A DNA stretch of 64,000 nt from Clostridium aquiflavi (GTDB taxonomy: Bacteria; Bacillota; Clostridia; Clostridiales; Clostridiaceae). The position numbers were made by a program, and so were the translations under genes. The DNA lies in the NCBI RefSeq assembly GCF_031344075.1, contig NZ_JAVJAN010000016.1, positions 1-64,000 of the forward strand. Direction: 5' to 3'. The notes beneath the pieces are model-generated. The model had not been told where the DNA came from, did no database searches, and saw only the letters and a list, made by a program, of their open reading frames with translations. Of the stretch, positions 26,471-35,593 are shown in pieces (position 1 is the stretch's first letter; every line of letters starts with the position of its first letter).

Positions 26471-27511
26471 ATATGATGTTATTAGCTGAAATAAATCTAA
26501 ATAATCATTAAATTTCAATCCAGTAACTTCTTCTATTTTTTCTAACCTATAGTTAAGTGTATTTCTATGTATATGTATTTCATTAGCTGTTTTAGCTCTT
26601 TCACCATTGTTTTTCATATAAATTAAGAACGTTTCTAATAGTTCTTTTCCCATTATTTCCTGTAATATATTACCTATAACTTCCTTTTCATAGTCCTTAT
26701 TTATAAGCAAACTCATTTTATGAAAAAACTTAACTGCATCGTAAAGATATATATTCTTATCTTCATATAATTTATTTCCAATATTAAGAGCATTTACACT
26801 ATCAATTAATGAATTTATTATGATACTATGAACTCTTCCGATTCCAATCTTTATTGATAATTCCTGTATTTTATCCTGAAATTTTATTATTTTATTGCTA
26901 GTTATTCTTTCACTTTTTAATAACAAAGCTATTTTATTTGAAGATATATTTATACTATATTCATTTTCTTTTAAATTCTTATCTATAAATTTATTAACTT
27001 CCTTTAATTTAGATTTATCGTATTGAACTACTATAACAAATCTTTTTATTCTAATATCTATTTCTAATGACATTCCTCTTTGAATGAATTCCTCAGTATA
27101 CTCTTCATTGATATTTAGCCATTCATAAATAAATTCTTCAGTTAACTTTTGCTTTATTATATGCTGATTTAAAGTATATTCCTGAGATATTAATAATTCA
27201 GCTGTTACGCTTACTATTCTTCCAAATGGACTAACTATTTTAGGTGATCCAGTTATACCTATTACTCCCATAATTTTATTTCTAAAAAGTATTGGTATAT
27301 TAACTCCTGCTTTTGTATATTCATAATCTTTAAAAACCTCAACTGCTTTTTTATTTTTTAAAGCTTCTAAAGCACCCTCATGCAAACTTCCTATTCTAGA
27401 TACATCACCACTACCAATGATAACACCTTTTTCATTCATTATATTCACATTATAAGGAATAACTCCCATAACTTTATTTACTATATTCTGTGCTAATTCT
27501 TTACTTAACAT
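26447..27511 (-). CDS. CdaR-family sugar diacid / glycerate regulator
   Basis: A 354-residue transcription activator. Residues about 5-135 form the sugar-diacid recognition domain (LAQNIVNKVMGVIPYNVNIMN, GVNIPILFRNKIMGVIG). The C-terminus has the PucR/CdaR helix-turn-helix (KTANEIHIHRNTLNYRLEKI). E. coli CdaR activates glycerate, galactarate and glucarate genes, and here a glycerate kinase and GntP permease lie just downstream. Two in-frame ATGs are 6 bases apart; GGAGAG abuts the first (27517), so the second at 27511 is the better start. Confidence 0.88.
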   Translation of the reverse strand: MLSKELAQNIVNKVMGVIPYNVNIMNEKGVIIGSGDVSRIGSLHEGALEALKNKKAVEVFKDYEYTKAGVNIPILFRNKIMGVIGITGSPKIVSPFGRIVSVTAELLISQEYTLNQHIIKQKLTEEFIYEWLNINEEYTEEFIQRGMSLEIDIRIKRFVIVVQYDKSKLKEVNKFIDKNLKENEYSINISSNKIALLLKSERITSNKIIKFQDKIQELSIKIGIGRVHSIIINSLIDSVNALNIGNKLYEDKNIYLYDAVKFFHKMSLLINKDYEKEVIGNILQEIMGKELLETFLIYMKNNGERAKTANEIHIHRNTLNYRLEKIEEVTGLKFNDYLDLFQLITSYIGYKLNS

Positions 27512-27517
27512 AAACAT

Positions 27518-28037
27518 CTCTCCGAACTAAAGTGCTTGAAATATAAAGTTTTCTGTAATTTATAACTTGTGTATAATCTCAGCTTTATTAAGCACTGAAT
27601 TAATTATCTCATTATATATAATTACGGTGATAATATCAATAAATTATACTATGGTAAAATAATGCATTATAGAAAAGAAAGCATCTCAATATTAGATACT
27701 TTCTTTCTAATAAATCAATATACATATATCCCCTCTTTCATTACTATTTTTAAGTATACTATTTTTGCTTATTTATAGTAATTATACCATAATTTAAATA
27801 TTAACTAATAATAAGCACATTTTAAGAGAGAATTCAATATTTTTTTGTAAAACTAAGAAGCTATAAAAATTAAAACATTTTTATAGCTTCTTAGTTACTT
27901 TTTCTTTTAACTTATATAATTATTGGCAAGTAGCTTTTAGGGATCAACTACTAAGAACCCTCTATTTTATAACTTACTATAAAATAGCTATAATTCTTTA
28001 ATCACTTTATTCACCTTTTCTTAAATTGCTACATAAA
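27518..28037. other. 520-base gap with hairpins only
   Basis: No gene is supported. Three hairpins are visible: GAAAGCATCT / AGATACTTTC near 27675-27706, a perfect 19-bp repeat at 27851-27896, and CTATTTTATA / TATAAAATAG near 27962-27987. Confidence 0.45.
27851..27896. terminator. Strong bidirectional hairpin in the gap
   Basis: A perfect 19-bp inverted repeat (AACTAAGAAGCTATAAAAA, 8-base loop, complement). The plus strand continues into a T-rich run. No gene ends beside it, so it may mark the end of an unrecognised transcript. Confidence 0.5.
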
Positions 28038-28069
28038 AAAAAGGTTATAAGAAAATCTTATAACCTTTT
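28038..28069 (-). terminator. Terminator of the zinc-ribbon gene
   Basis: An inverted repeat AAAAGGTTATAAGA / TCTTATAACCTTTT with a four-base loop, followed on the minus strand by T residues, directly after the stop at 28080. Confidence 0.75.
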
Positions 28070-28079
28070 AAATCATAAA

Positions 28080-28235
28080 TTATCTTCTATTATTTTGTGC
28101 TTTCTTAGCTCTTCTACAAGCTGCACATCTTACAGGTTCATTATCGAATCCTTTTTCTTTGTAGAATTCTTGTTCTCCTACTGAAAATACGAATTCTTCT
28201 CCACAATCTTTACATACTAATATTTTATCTTCCAT
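28080..28235 (-). CDS. Small zinc-ribbon protein, 51 residues
   Basis: Begins at an ATG 8 bases after AAGGAGG. It reads MEDKILVCKDCGEEFVFS, then VRCAACRRAKKAQNNRR at the end: two CxxC knuckles of a treble-clef zinc ribbon and a basic tail. This matches the small 'probable zinc-ribbon domain' proteins common in clostridia; the function is unknown. It has its own terminator. Confidence 0.8.
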   Translation of the reverse strand: MEDKILVCKDCGEEFVFSVGEQEFYKEKGFDNEPVRCAACRRAKKAQNNRR

Positions 28236-28473
28236 ATTAAATTCCTCCTTAATTTTAAAGACTAATATTGATTTATATAATTCTCTAAAAGGAGAAATCT
28301 ACATATCTATAAAAAATCTTTTTTAACAATATATTTATGATAACAGATTTTTAATTTAATTGCAAGCTTTATTTTAAATTTAATATTTTTTATAAATTAA
28401 CATAATCATAACCATTCTTATCCCCTTCAGTATCTCAAAAAGCATACTCTAAAAACTTATAAATCCCTAAAAA

Positions 28474-29247
28474 TTAATTTTCTAAAGTAAAAACTAAGTC
28501 ATTATTATTTGAAAATTGTTCATTATATAAATATCCTTCTAAATCAAATTTCTTTAAATCATTTATATTATTAATTTTATTTTTCATTATAAATGAAGTC
28601 ATAAGTCCACGAGCTTTTTTAGCTTTCATAGTTATTATTTTATATTCACCATTTCTATACTCTTTAAATATAGGAGTCACAATATTTACTGATGTATCTA
28701 ATATATCTATTCCTTCTATAGATTTAAAGTATTCGTAAGACGCTAGATTTACTAATATATTATTACCAGTAGATTTTATATCTTCTATTATTTTATGTTT
28801 TAATTTATCCTCCCAATAATCATATAAGTTTTTATAATTATCAAAAGAAAGTTTTGTTCCCATTTCTAATCTATAGGGATTTACTCCATCGAATGGACTT
28901 AAAACACCATATAAACCAGATAAAATCCTTAAATGCTCATTAGTATAAAATAAGTCTTCAATATTAAAACTTCCAACATCTATTCCTCTAAAAACTTCCC
29001 CTTTAAAAGCGATCAAACATTGTCTTGCATTATCAAAAGATTCATTCCAAACTTCGAATCTATCTTTATTTAATAATGATAATTTATCACTTGTTTTCAT
29101 TAGATTCCCTAATGAATAAGAATCATATTTTTTTAATTCGTCTACTAAGGTTCTAGCTTCTTTTAAAAATTTTGGACTTGTCATTGGTAAAGTTTCATTT
29201 GTCTTATTAAAATCCAGCGTTTTAGCTGGAGAAATAACTACTAACAT
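28474..29247 (-). CDS. yaaA: YaaA family peroxide-stress protein (UPF0246/DUF328)
   Basis: A 257-residue protein that starts MLVVISPAKTLDF, the family signature, with LSGLYGVLSPFDGVNPYRLEMG in the middle. In E. coli YaaA lowers free intracellular iron during hydrogen-peroxide stress and binds DNA. GGAGAG precedes the ATG. It is divergent from the flavoprotein pair at 29548, with a 300-base gap that holds a candidate operator. Length is normal for the family. Confidence 0.88.
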   Translation of the reverse strand: MLVVISPAKTLDFNKTNETLPMTSPKFLKEARTLVDELKKYDSYSLGNLMKTSDKLSLLNKDRFEVWNESFDNARQCLIAFKGEVFRGIDVGSFNIEDLFYTNEHLRILSGLYGVLSPFDGVNPYRLEMGTKLSFDNYKNLYDYWEDKLKHKIIEDIKSTGNNILVNLASYEYFKSIEGIDILDTSVNIVTPIFKEYRNGEYKIITMKAKKARGLMTSFIMKNKINNINDLKKFDLEGYLYNEQFSNNNDLVFTLEN

Positions 29248-29468
29248 AATTTTTCTCTCTCCTTATAAGTAATTATAAGCCACTTGTTGGGCATTTTTAT
29301 TAAATATATTTTTAATTATAAATGTTTTGATATTAACTATCAACTAACAATAATTTTCTTTTCAAATACAATCAATTCTTTAATAATACCTAGTTAGAAG
29401 TATATAAACATTTAATTATACTTTGAAACGTTTGGAGCATAACTCATTATAATTAGTAAGTAAAAATT

Positions 29469-29491
29469 TTGTCACAATTTATTTGTGTCAA
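29469..29491 (+). promoter_or_regulatory. Dyad in the yaaA / flavoprotein divergent region
   Basis: TTGTCACAA, five bases, TTGTGTCAA makes a near-perfect dyad about 60 bases before the flavoprotein start. It looks like a homodimer operator. I cannot assign it: it differs from the usual clostridial Rex site and has its half-sites in the opposite order to the Crp/Fnr pattern. Confidence 0.45.
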
Positions 29492-29547
29492 ATTAAAGTT
29501 AAAATTATAAATTATTAAGAGGAGTAATTTTATCTAAAGGAGAGACG

Positions 29548-30537
29548 ATGGTAAAAGAACCAAGAGATTGCATAGATGCTGGTACTGAATATTGCCCTTG
29601 CAAGTTAGCAGAAACTGGTGAATGTTTAATATGTTCTCAGCTACAAGGGGAATGTTTTTGTGATTGTTTAAATTGGAAAGGAGTTTGTATATATCAAGAA
29701 TTATTTAATAATGGTAATAAGGCAAAAGAGGGACGAAAAAGTTACAGCTGTCTAATTAAAGATATAACCAATTTTAATGATGAAGTTGTAATGATTAAAT
29801 TTGAAGCGCCACATAAATTAGCATTAGATTTAGTTAAGCCAGGAAGTTATATATTTGTAAGTCAAAATGAAAATAAATATTTTGATGTACCTATTTCCAT
29901 TATGGAATCTGATATAGAAACAAACATTATAACAATATTAATAGAAGTTAGAGGAATAAAAACTAAAAGCATTTTAAATTTGAAAGCAGAAGAAAACATA
30001 ATTATTAGAGGTCCTTATTGGAATGGAATTTTTGGTATTAAAAATATAACTTCTCAAAAAGGAGGTAAATCATTAGTACTAGCACGAGGTATAGGTGTAG
30101 CTCCAATGATGCCAGTTATAAGAAAATTACTTTCTCAAGATAATGAGGTGAAAGTTGTTATAGATAAAACACCATTTACAGATGATTTTTCTAATGAATT
30201 ATTATTAAAATATTCTGTAGAGGCAAGTGAGAATGAATTACTTGATAAAGGAAAACTTTCTGATCATTGTAAGGTTATCATAAAAGAAGCCTTAAAAGAT
30301 GGGGTTAATTATATTCATATCGCTGGAGCTGACATTTTTACCTACGAGGTTATTGAATATTTAGATAAATTAGATAGAAAAGATGTTTTATTGTCTTGTT
30401 GTAATAATTTTAAAATGTGCTGTGGTGAAGGAATTTGTGGAGCATGTACAGCAAGATTCTCTGGTCATAGAGTAAGAAGATTTTGTAAGGAGCAAGCTGA
30501 TCCAAGAAGTATATTTGAAGGGAGAAGATTTATATGA
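29548..30537 (+). CDS. Cys-rich ferredoxin-NAD(P)+ reductase-like flavoprotein (PyrK-like C-terminus)
   Basis: A 329-residue protein. Residues 8-50 are a dense Cys cluster (CIDAGTEYCPCKLAETGEC, then CSQLQGECFCDCLNWKGVC), suggesting extra iron-sulfur or metal sites. Residues about 65-260 form an FAD/NAD-binding reductase (PGSYIFVS, FDVPISI, LARGIGVAPMMPVI). The C-terminus has a PyrK-like 2Fe-2S motif (CCGEGICGACTARFSGHRVRRFC). AAAGGAG precedes the ATG. Its stop overlaps the next gene's ATG by four bases, so the two proteins probably form one enzyme that moves electrons between NAD(P)H and the FAD partner. I do not know the substrate. Confidence 0.75.
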   Translation: MVKEPRDCIDAGTEYCPCKLAETGECLICSQLQGECFCDCLNWKGVCIYQELFNNGNKAKEGRKSYSCLIKDITNFNDEVVMIKFEAPHKLALDLVKPGSYIFVSQNENKYFDVPISIMESDIETNIITILIEVRGIKTKSILNLKAEENIIIRGPYWNGIFGIKNITSQKGGKSLVLARGIGVAPMMPVIRKLLSQDNEVKVVIDKTPFTDDFSNELLLKYSVEASENELLDKGKLSDHCKVIIKEALKDGVNYIHIAGADIFTYEVIEYLDKLDRKDVLLSCCNNFKMCCGEGICGACTARFSGHRVRRFCKEQADPRSIFEGRRFI

Positions 30538-31811
30538 AGGTTGTTATTATTGGAGGAGGTTGGTCTGGATGTGCTGCAGCAATCAGTAGTAAAAAAGCAG
30601 GAGCTGATGTTGTTATAATAGAGAAAACAGATCTTCTACTCGGCTTAGGTAACGTTGGTGGAATAATGAGAAACAATGGAAGATATACTGCATCTGAAGA
30701 ACTTATTGCTTTAGGTGGCGGAGATTTAATAAAAATTACTGATAGGGTATCAACTCATAGAAATATAGATTTTCCAGGCCATAAACATGCTACTTTATAT
30801 AATGTAAATCTTATAGAAGGAGAAGTAAGAAAATATTTAATTTCATTAGGAATAGAAATATTAATAGAAAGTAGAGTTAACGATGTTAAATTTGATGGAA
30901 ATAAAATTCATGGTGTTTATTTAAGTGATGGAACCTATATTAAAGGTGATGTATTTATAGAGACAACAGGAACAACAGGACCTATGGGAAATTGTTTGCG
31001 TTACGGAAATGGTTGTTCAATGTGCATTTTAAGATGCCCAGCATTTGGTCCTAGAATTAGTATTAGTGAAAGATGTGGAGTTGCTGATATTCAAGGAGAA
31101 AGAGATGATGATGTGCTAGGTGCATTCTCAGGCTCTTGTAAATTAGCGAAAGAAAGTTTATCTGAAGATATTAAAAATAAATTAGATAAGGACGGTGTCG
31201 TAGTATTACAAATTCCTAAAGAAGACGTTAATTATGGAAAGCTTAGCACTAAAGTTTGTCAACAATATGCGTTAAAAGAATTTGCTGAGAATGTAGTTCT
31301 TCTTGATACAGGTCATGCCAAACTTATGACTACCTATTATCCACTAGAAAAATTGAGAAAAATAAAGGGATTAGAATATGCTAAATATGTTGATCCATAT
31401 GCAGGTAGTAAAGGAAATTCAATTAGATATTTATCAGTAGCACCTAGAACAAATGATTTAAAAGTTGTAGGAGTAGACAATTTATTCTGTGCTGGAGAAA
31501 AGAGTGGTCTTTTTGTTGGCCATACAGAAGCTATATGTACCGGAACATTATCTGGGCATAATGCAGTTAGGCTTATTATGGGTATGCCTCTTCTAATATT
31601 ACCTTCTTCTATTGCAGTAGGTGATATTATAAGTTTTGCAAATGAAAAAGCTAATACAAGGGAAGGAAGAAAGAATAGATATACTTTTGCAGGAGCAGGA
31701 TATTTTAAGAGAATGCAAGAATTAGGTCTGTATACAACTAATATTGATGAAATAAATGAACGTGTTAAAAAGGTTAATTTAGATAATATATTTGGGCAAA
31801 GATTATGTTAA
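30534..31811 (+). CDS. FAD-dependent oxidoreductase, GidA/TrmFO-like fold, function unknown
   Basis: A 425-residue flavoprotein. The FAD Rossmann motif is MKVVIIGGGWSGCAAAISS. The region GNVGGIMRNNGRY to LGGGDLIK and LIEGEVRKYLISLGIEI resembles the GidA/TrmFO family. An unusual Cys motif, CLRYGNGCSMCILRCPAFG, near residue 155 may bind an iron-sulfur cluster. LFCAGEKSGLFVGHTEAI closes the FAD site. It is too short and lacks the tRNA-binding C-terminus of true GidA. GGGAG precedes the overlapping ATG. Together with the upstream reductase it looks like a two-subunit redox enzyme; the substrate is unknown. Confidence 0.75.
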   Translation: MKVVIIGGGWSGCAAAISSKKAGADVVIIEKTDLLLGLGNVGGIMRNNGRYTASEELIALGGGDLIKITDRVSTHRNIDFPGHKHATLYNVNLIEGEVRKYLISLGIEILIESRVNDVKFDGNKIHGVYLSDGTYIKGDVFIETTGTTGPMGNCLRYGNGCSMCILRCPAFGPRISISERCGVADIQGERDDDVLGAFSGSCKLAKESLSEDIKNKLDKDGVVVLQIPKEDVNYGKLSTKVCQQYALKEFAENVVLLDTGHAKLMTTYYPLEKLRKIKGLEYAKYVDPYAGSKGNSIRYLSVAPRTNDLKVVGVDNLFCAGEKSGLFVGHTEAICTGTLSGHNAVRLIMGMPLLILPSSIAVGDIISFANEKANTREGRKNRYTFAGAGYFKRMQELGLYTTNIDEINERVKKVNLDNIFGQRLC

Positions 31812-31830
31812 AAGTTAATAGCTGACAATA

Positions 31831-31877
31831 ATAGTCTGTTTAATTAAAAAAACTTAAATTAAACAGACTATTTTTGC
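31831..31877 (+). terminator. Terminator of the flavoprotein pair
   Basis: A 15-bp inverted repeat ATAGTCTGTTTAATT / AATTAAACAGACTAT followed by TTTTTGCTTT, 20 bases past the stop. It also faces the end of the carboxypeptidase gene. Confidence 0.85.
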
Positions 31878-31885
31878 TTTAATAT

Positions 31886-32755
31886 TTAATTTTTATAAAC
31901 TAATTCCTTAATATTATGATTTTCGAATGCCACCGTTTCTAAAATATGATTATATATTTTTTGTGTTTGTGCCCATCTATCAGGACAATTCAATACAACT
32001 ATAATTATATCTTTACCTTGATGATTTACAGATGAAACTAAGCATTTACCTGCTCCACCAGTATAACCTGTTTTTACACCATTTGCTTCTGGAATAAGCC
32101 AAAGTATTTTATTTATATTATTATAGTCTCTTGTAAAATTATATTTTTCTTTACTAATTTGTTTTGAGCCAACTATCTCTCTAAATAAGTCATATTCCAT
32201 ACCTTTTGCAGTTAAAATAGCTAAATCATATGCTGAAGAGTAATGTGAATTACTATCTAATCCATGAGGAGACTCAAAATGTGAGTCTAATATTCCAATT
32301 CCTGTAGCATAGTGATTCATTATTTGTGCAAATCCTTCCACAGAACCTCCTAATGATTCAGCTATGGCTATTGCTGCATCATTTCCTGATTTAAACATTA
32401 AACCAAATGCAAGTTCCTTCAAACTTATTTCTTCCCCTGCTTTGTACCCAACTTTTGACCCTCTTATTGAAGCAGCATTCTTACTTATAACTACTTTTTT
32501 ATCTAAATCACCTTGTTCAATGGCAATTATTGCTGTAATTATCTTTGTTGTACTTGCCATCGGTACTATTTCATACGCATTTTGTTCAAAAAGTACTTCT
32601 TTAGATTCTCTATCAAGTGCTATTGCACATCTTGCATTTACCCTAAAATTATCTTTTAATTTGCTATCTGCTAAAACAGTTTTTGAGAAAATTTGAAAAA
32701 GCATAATACTTAGTAATATTATTATTACTATATTATTTTTAATAGTTTTTCTCAT
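31886..32755 (-). CDS. D-alanyl-D-alanine carboxypeptidase, short form (S11)
   Basis: A 289-residue penicillin-binding protein that removes the terminal D-Ala from peptidoglycan stem peptides. An N-terminal hydrophobic segment serves as signal or anchor. The three active-site motifs are present: STTK near residue 55, SGN (KSGNDAA) near 118, and KTG (KTGYTGGAG) near 220. It lacks the C-terminal PBP5_C domain found in the second enzyme at 35594. Its place beside gerW and DUF2953 suggests a sporulation or cortex role. The GTG at 32764 sits in the ribosome site; the ATG at 32755 is the better start. Confidence 0.88.
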   Translation of the reverse strand: MRKTIKNNIVIIILLSIMLFQIFSKTVLADSKLKDNFRVNARCAIALDRESKEVLFEQNAYEIVPMASTTKIITAIIAIEQGDLDKKVVISKNAASIRGSKVGYKAGEEISLKELAFGLMFKSGNDAAIAIAESLGGSVEGFAQIMNHYATGIGILDSHFESPHGLDSNSHYSSAYDLAILTAKGMEYDLFREIVGSKQISKEKYNFTRDYNNINKILWLIPEANGVKTGYTGGAGKCLVSSVNHQGKDIIIVVLNCPDRWAQTQKIYNHILETVAFENHNIKELVYKN

Positions 32756-32895
32756 AATACTCACCTTCTTAATTACTACTTACTTCTATTTTTCCTTGAA
32801 ATTTTAATTTTAAACCTATATTTCAAAAAAAATCAGTTTTATTTTTGGATAACATGTCAATAATTACAATACCTTTAGAAATTGGAGATATATTT

Positions 32896-33462
32896 ATGAA
32901 ATTGTTTTTACTCATATTAATGATAATTATCCTTGCACCTATTCCATTAAAAATTAGTATTTACTATTCATTTGATAATTATTATATAAAGTTATATAAA
33001 TTTACTATAATATCAAAAGAAAAAATTAAAAAGAAAAAACAAAGCTCAAATACAAAATCAAAATCACACAAAAAAAAGAAAGATTCTTTAAATATTTTTG
33101 ATATTATACATAAAAAATATTTAATACAAAAATTATATAATTCAAAATTTAAGCCTAAAATTAATTTAAAAGGTAATTTAGATTATAGTCTTAATGATTC
33201 TGCCCATACTGCAATAACTTATGGACTATTATCTCAATTTACACCTATATTTTATTTTGTTTTAAGTATCCCTTACAAAATAAATAAGTTTAAATTTAAT
33301 ATAAATCCAATATTTGAAGATAAATTTTTAGTAAAATTTGAAATTTCAAGTATAATATTCATTTCTATTGTAAAAATTATATATGTACTGATTATTATAT
33401 TTAAATCAGTACTTTATTCTGAGGAGGTGGACCCCTATATAGGGAATAATTATGACAAATGA
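32896..33462 (+). CDS. DUF2953 sporulation-associated protein
   Basis: A 188-residue protein with an N-terminal membrane segment (MKLFLLILMIIILAPIPLKI), a Lys-rich stretch, and a conserved centre with GNLDYSLNDSAHTAITYGLLSQ typical of DUF2953. The family is restricted to spore formers and lies beside gerW (ytfJ) in many genomes. GGAG is 8 bases before the ATG at 32896; the open frame extends to 32845 without a ribosome site. It overlaps gerW by 11 bases. Confidence 0.8.
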   Translation: MKLFLLILMIIILAPIPLKISIYYSFDNYYIKLYKFTIISKEKIKKKKQSSNTKSKSHKKKKDSLNIFDIIHKKYLIQKLYNSKFKPKINLKGNLDYSLNDSAHTAITYGLLSQFTPIFYFVLSIPYKINKFKFNINPIFEDKFLVKFEISSIIFISIVKIIYVLIIIFKSVLYSEEVDPYIGNNYDK

Positions 33463-33934
33463 ACAACCTGTTGAAAAATTGATGAGAAGCACAATGGAAA
33501 ATCTCAGAAGTATGATTGATGTAAATACAGTAATAGGCGATGCCGTTGAAACACGAGATGGTACTTATATCATTCCTGTTTCAAAATTAAGTTTTGGTTT
33601 TGCCTCCGGAGGAGCTGAATACTCTACATTAGATAAAAACTTTAATGGTGAATCAAATTTTCCTTTTGGTGGTGGATCAGGTGCTGGTGTTTCTGTTAAA
33701 CCAGTCGCATTTTTAGTCGTTAAAGAAGATGGTATAAGAATGATTCCAGTTGATCAAGATTCTACTTATGATAGAATTGTTGATTCAGTCCCCCAGGTCA
33801 TAGATATGGCAAAAGATTTAATAAAAGAAATGAAAAATAAGAATAAAAGTGCTAAACATGGTAATAATACTAATATCGATCTTGATATCACTGAAAATTT
33901 AAATACATCTTCTAGTGATACTACAGACGATTAA
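33452..33934 (+). CDS. gerW: GerW family sporulation protein (YtfJ)
   Basis: A 160-residue protein with MRSTMENLRSMIDVNTVIGD at the start, a Gly-rich FPFGGGSGAGVSVKPVAFLVV centre and VDSVPQVIDMAKDLI, all YtfJ/GerW signatures. In B. subtilis it is a forespore protein needed for L-alanine germination. Its ATG lies within the end of the DUF2953 gene. The ribosome site AGGG is part of a small palindrome CCCTATATAGGG, which could hide it until the upstream gene is translated. Confidence 0.88.
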   Translation: MTNEQPVEKLMRSTMENLRSMIDVNTVIGDAVETRDGTYIIPVSKLSFGFASGGAEYSTLDKNFNGESNFPFGGGSGAGVSVKPVAFLVVKEDGIRMIPVDQDSTYDRIVDSVPQVIDMAKDLIKEMKNKNKSAKHGNNTNIDLDITENLNTSSSDTTDD

Positions 33935-33979
33935 AAATAACTCCTAATTTTTTTAATTTCATACACATTAATTTAAATG

Positions 33980-34014
33980 GGTGTATTAATAAATACTTTA
34001 ATACACCTGTTTTT
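33980..34014 (+). terminator. Terminator between gerW and scpB (convergent)
   Basis: An inverted repeat GGTGTATTAA / TTAATACACC followed by TGTTTTTAAT on the plus strand. Confidence 0.75.
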
Positions 34015-34043
34015 AATGTTAATTTTAAATAAATTATGTACTA

Positions 34044-34637
34044 CTAAAATTCTGTTTCTAAATCATAAGATTTATCCTCTTCAAAAAAATCTAGTGATGG
34101 AAGTTGATTTAAATCTTTAATCCCAAATTGTCTTAAAAATTCTTCAGTTGTGCCATATAATATTGGCCTTCCTGGTACTTCTAATCGTCCTACCTCTTTA
34201 ATAAGATCTCTTTCTAACAATCTTTGAAGGGCACTTTCAGATTTTACCCCTCTTATTTCATCAATATCTATTCTAGTTATAGGTTGTTGATATGCTATTA
34301 TTGATAAACTTTCTAAAGAAGCTTGTGATAATGATTGGCGCTTACTTTTCTTCAATAACTTTTGTATAAAGTTGCTATTTTCCGGTTTTGTAACTAATTG
34401 ATAAGATCCCTTAATAGAAATAAGCTTTATTCCTCGTTCTTGCATATCATACTCTTCTATCATTTCTTGTATAGTATTTTCAACAATTTTAAGTTCTTCT
34501 TCAAGATAAATTGATAAATCCTTAGCTGTCAATGGCTCACCACCTGCAAAAAGCAATGCTTCAATTCCTGATTTTAAAGATTTTTTTTGAAATTCTTCTA
34601 AAAATTGAATTTGTAGTCTATCACTCTTCCCCATCAT
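34044..34637 (-). CDS. scpB: Segregation and condensation protein B
   Basis: A 197-residue partner of ScpA and SMC, needed for chromosome condensation and segregation. Two winged-helix domains are evident; the conserved ALLFAGGEPLTAKDLS start, the core SLESLSIIAYQQPITRIDIDEIRGV and GRPILYGTT are all seen. It overlaps the end of scpA. The open frame's first ATG at 34652 contains the ribosome site, so the start is the ATG at 34637 (or 34634). Confidence 0.92.
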   Translation of the reverse strand: MMGKSDRLQIQFLEEFQKKSLKSGIEALLFAGGEPLTAKDLSIYLEEELKIVENTIQEMIEEYDMQERGIKLISIKGSYQLVTKPENSNFIQKLLKKSKRQSLSQASLESLSIIAYQQPITRIDIDEIRGVKSESALQRLLERDLIKEVGRLEVPGRPILYGTTEEFLRQFGIKDLNQLPSLDFFEEDKSYDLETEF

Positions 34638-35376
34638 CTTCTCTCCTTTCAATTAATATATTATTAAAATTATCACTTTGATATACTCTTATCTTTCTTA
34701 GCTTTACCATTTCAAGTAAAGCTAAAAAACTAACAATACATTCTAATTTACATTCACATTTATTAATAATTTCTGAAAATTTACTAACTTTATTATTTTC
34801 TATAAGTCCTAAAAGATACTCAAGCTTGTCCTCAATTTTATATTTATCAACATATATTCTTTTTTGAATTACATTAGCTTTATTTTGTTTATTATTATAT
34901 ATTTCTAAAAGGTTGTTATACATATTATATAATTCCAAAAGAGTTAAATTTTTAAATATATCTTCATTATTATGAGGTAAATTTATTTCTTCTATTATTT
35001 CTGGCTTTTTAGTATACAATTCACCTGAATTAATATATCTTTCTTTAAAAAATTCAGCTGCCTTCTTTATTTTCTTATATAAAATAAGTTTTTCAATAAG
35101 ATCTTTTTCTTGATCTTCTTCGTCCTCATCTTCATCTTTCTTAATTTTAGGCAATAAATGTTTAGATTTTATTTCTATTAATGTAGCTGCAACGACTATA
35201 AATTCTGATGTTATTTCTAAATCCATAACCTTCATATCATCAATATATTTTAAGTATTGATTTGTTATTTTTGATATTTCTACATTATAAATATCCATTT
35301 GATTCTTTTTAATTAAATGAAGTAATAAATCAAATGGGCCTTCAAAATCTTTTATCTTAATACTTGGAAAATCCAT
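34621..35376 (-). CDS. scpA: Segregation and condensation protein A
   Basis: The 251-residue kleisin subunit that bridges SMC heads. The conserved N-terminus is FEGPFDLLLHLIKKNQMDIYNV, with SEFIVVAATLIEIKSKHLLP following. The C-terminal winged helix ends with FLALLEMVKLRKI. A GTG at 35388 lies inside the ribosome site; ATG 35376 fits AAGGTG better. scpA and scpB form one operon. Confidence 0.92.
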   Translation of the reverse strand: MDFPSIKIKDFEGPFDLLLHLIKKNQMDIYNVEISKITNQYLKYIDDMKVMDLEITSEFIVVAATLIEIKSKHLLPKIKKDEDEDEEDQEKDLIEKLILYKKIKKAAEFFKERYINSGELYTKKPEIIEEINLPHNNEDIFKNLTLLELYNMYNNLLEIYNNKQNKANVIQKRIYVDKYKIEDKLEYLLGLIENNKVSKFSEIINKCECKLECIVSFLALLEMVKLRKIRVYQSDNFNNILIERREDDGEE

Positions 35377-35512
35377 ATATTCACTCACCTTTTTAGCATG
35401 GATATTAGTATTTTACTATCTTATTTAAATAATATCAATTAAATATATTTTAAACAAGCTTATTACCTTTATAAGAATATATATTAATTATTGAAATAAA
35501 TAGAAAACTCAA

Positions 35513-35541
35513 TTAAGGGAAGTCAAAATAACTTCCCTTAA
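35513..35541 (-). terminator. Terminator of dacF
   Basis: A perfect 11-bp inverted repeat TTAAGGGAAGT / ACTTCCCTTAA with a seven-base loop, about 50 bases past the stop. Confidence 0.75.
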
Positions 35542-35593
35542 CAATCTATCTTTTTATAAGTGCTATTTAAAATTGTTATCTTAAAAGTTTCTT

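Noticed and set aside
30534..31811. Gene at 30534 as tRNA-modifying GidA/TrmFO
   Set aside because: It is too short, lacks the C-terminal tRNA-binding region and carries an inserted Cys motif.
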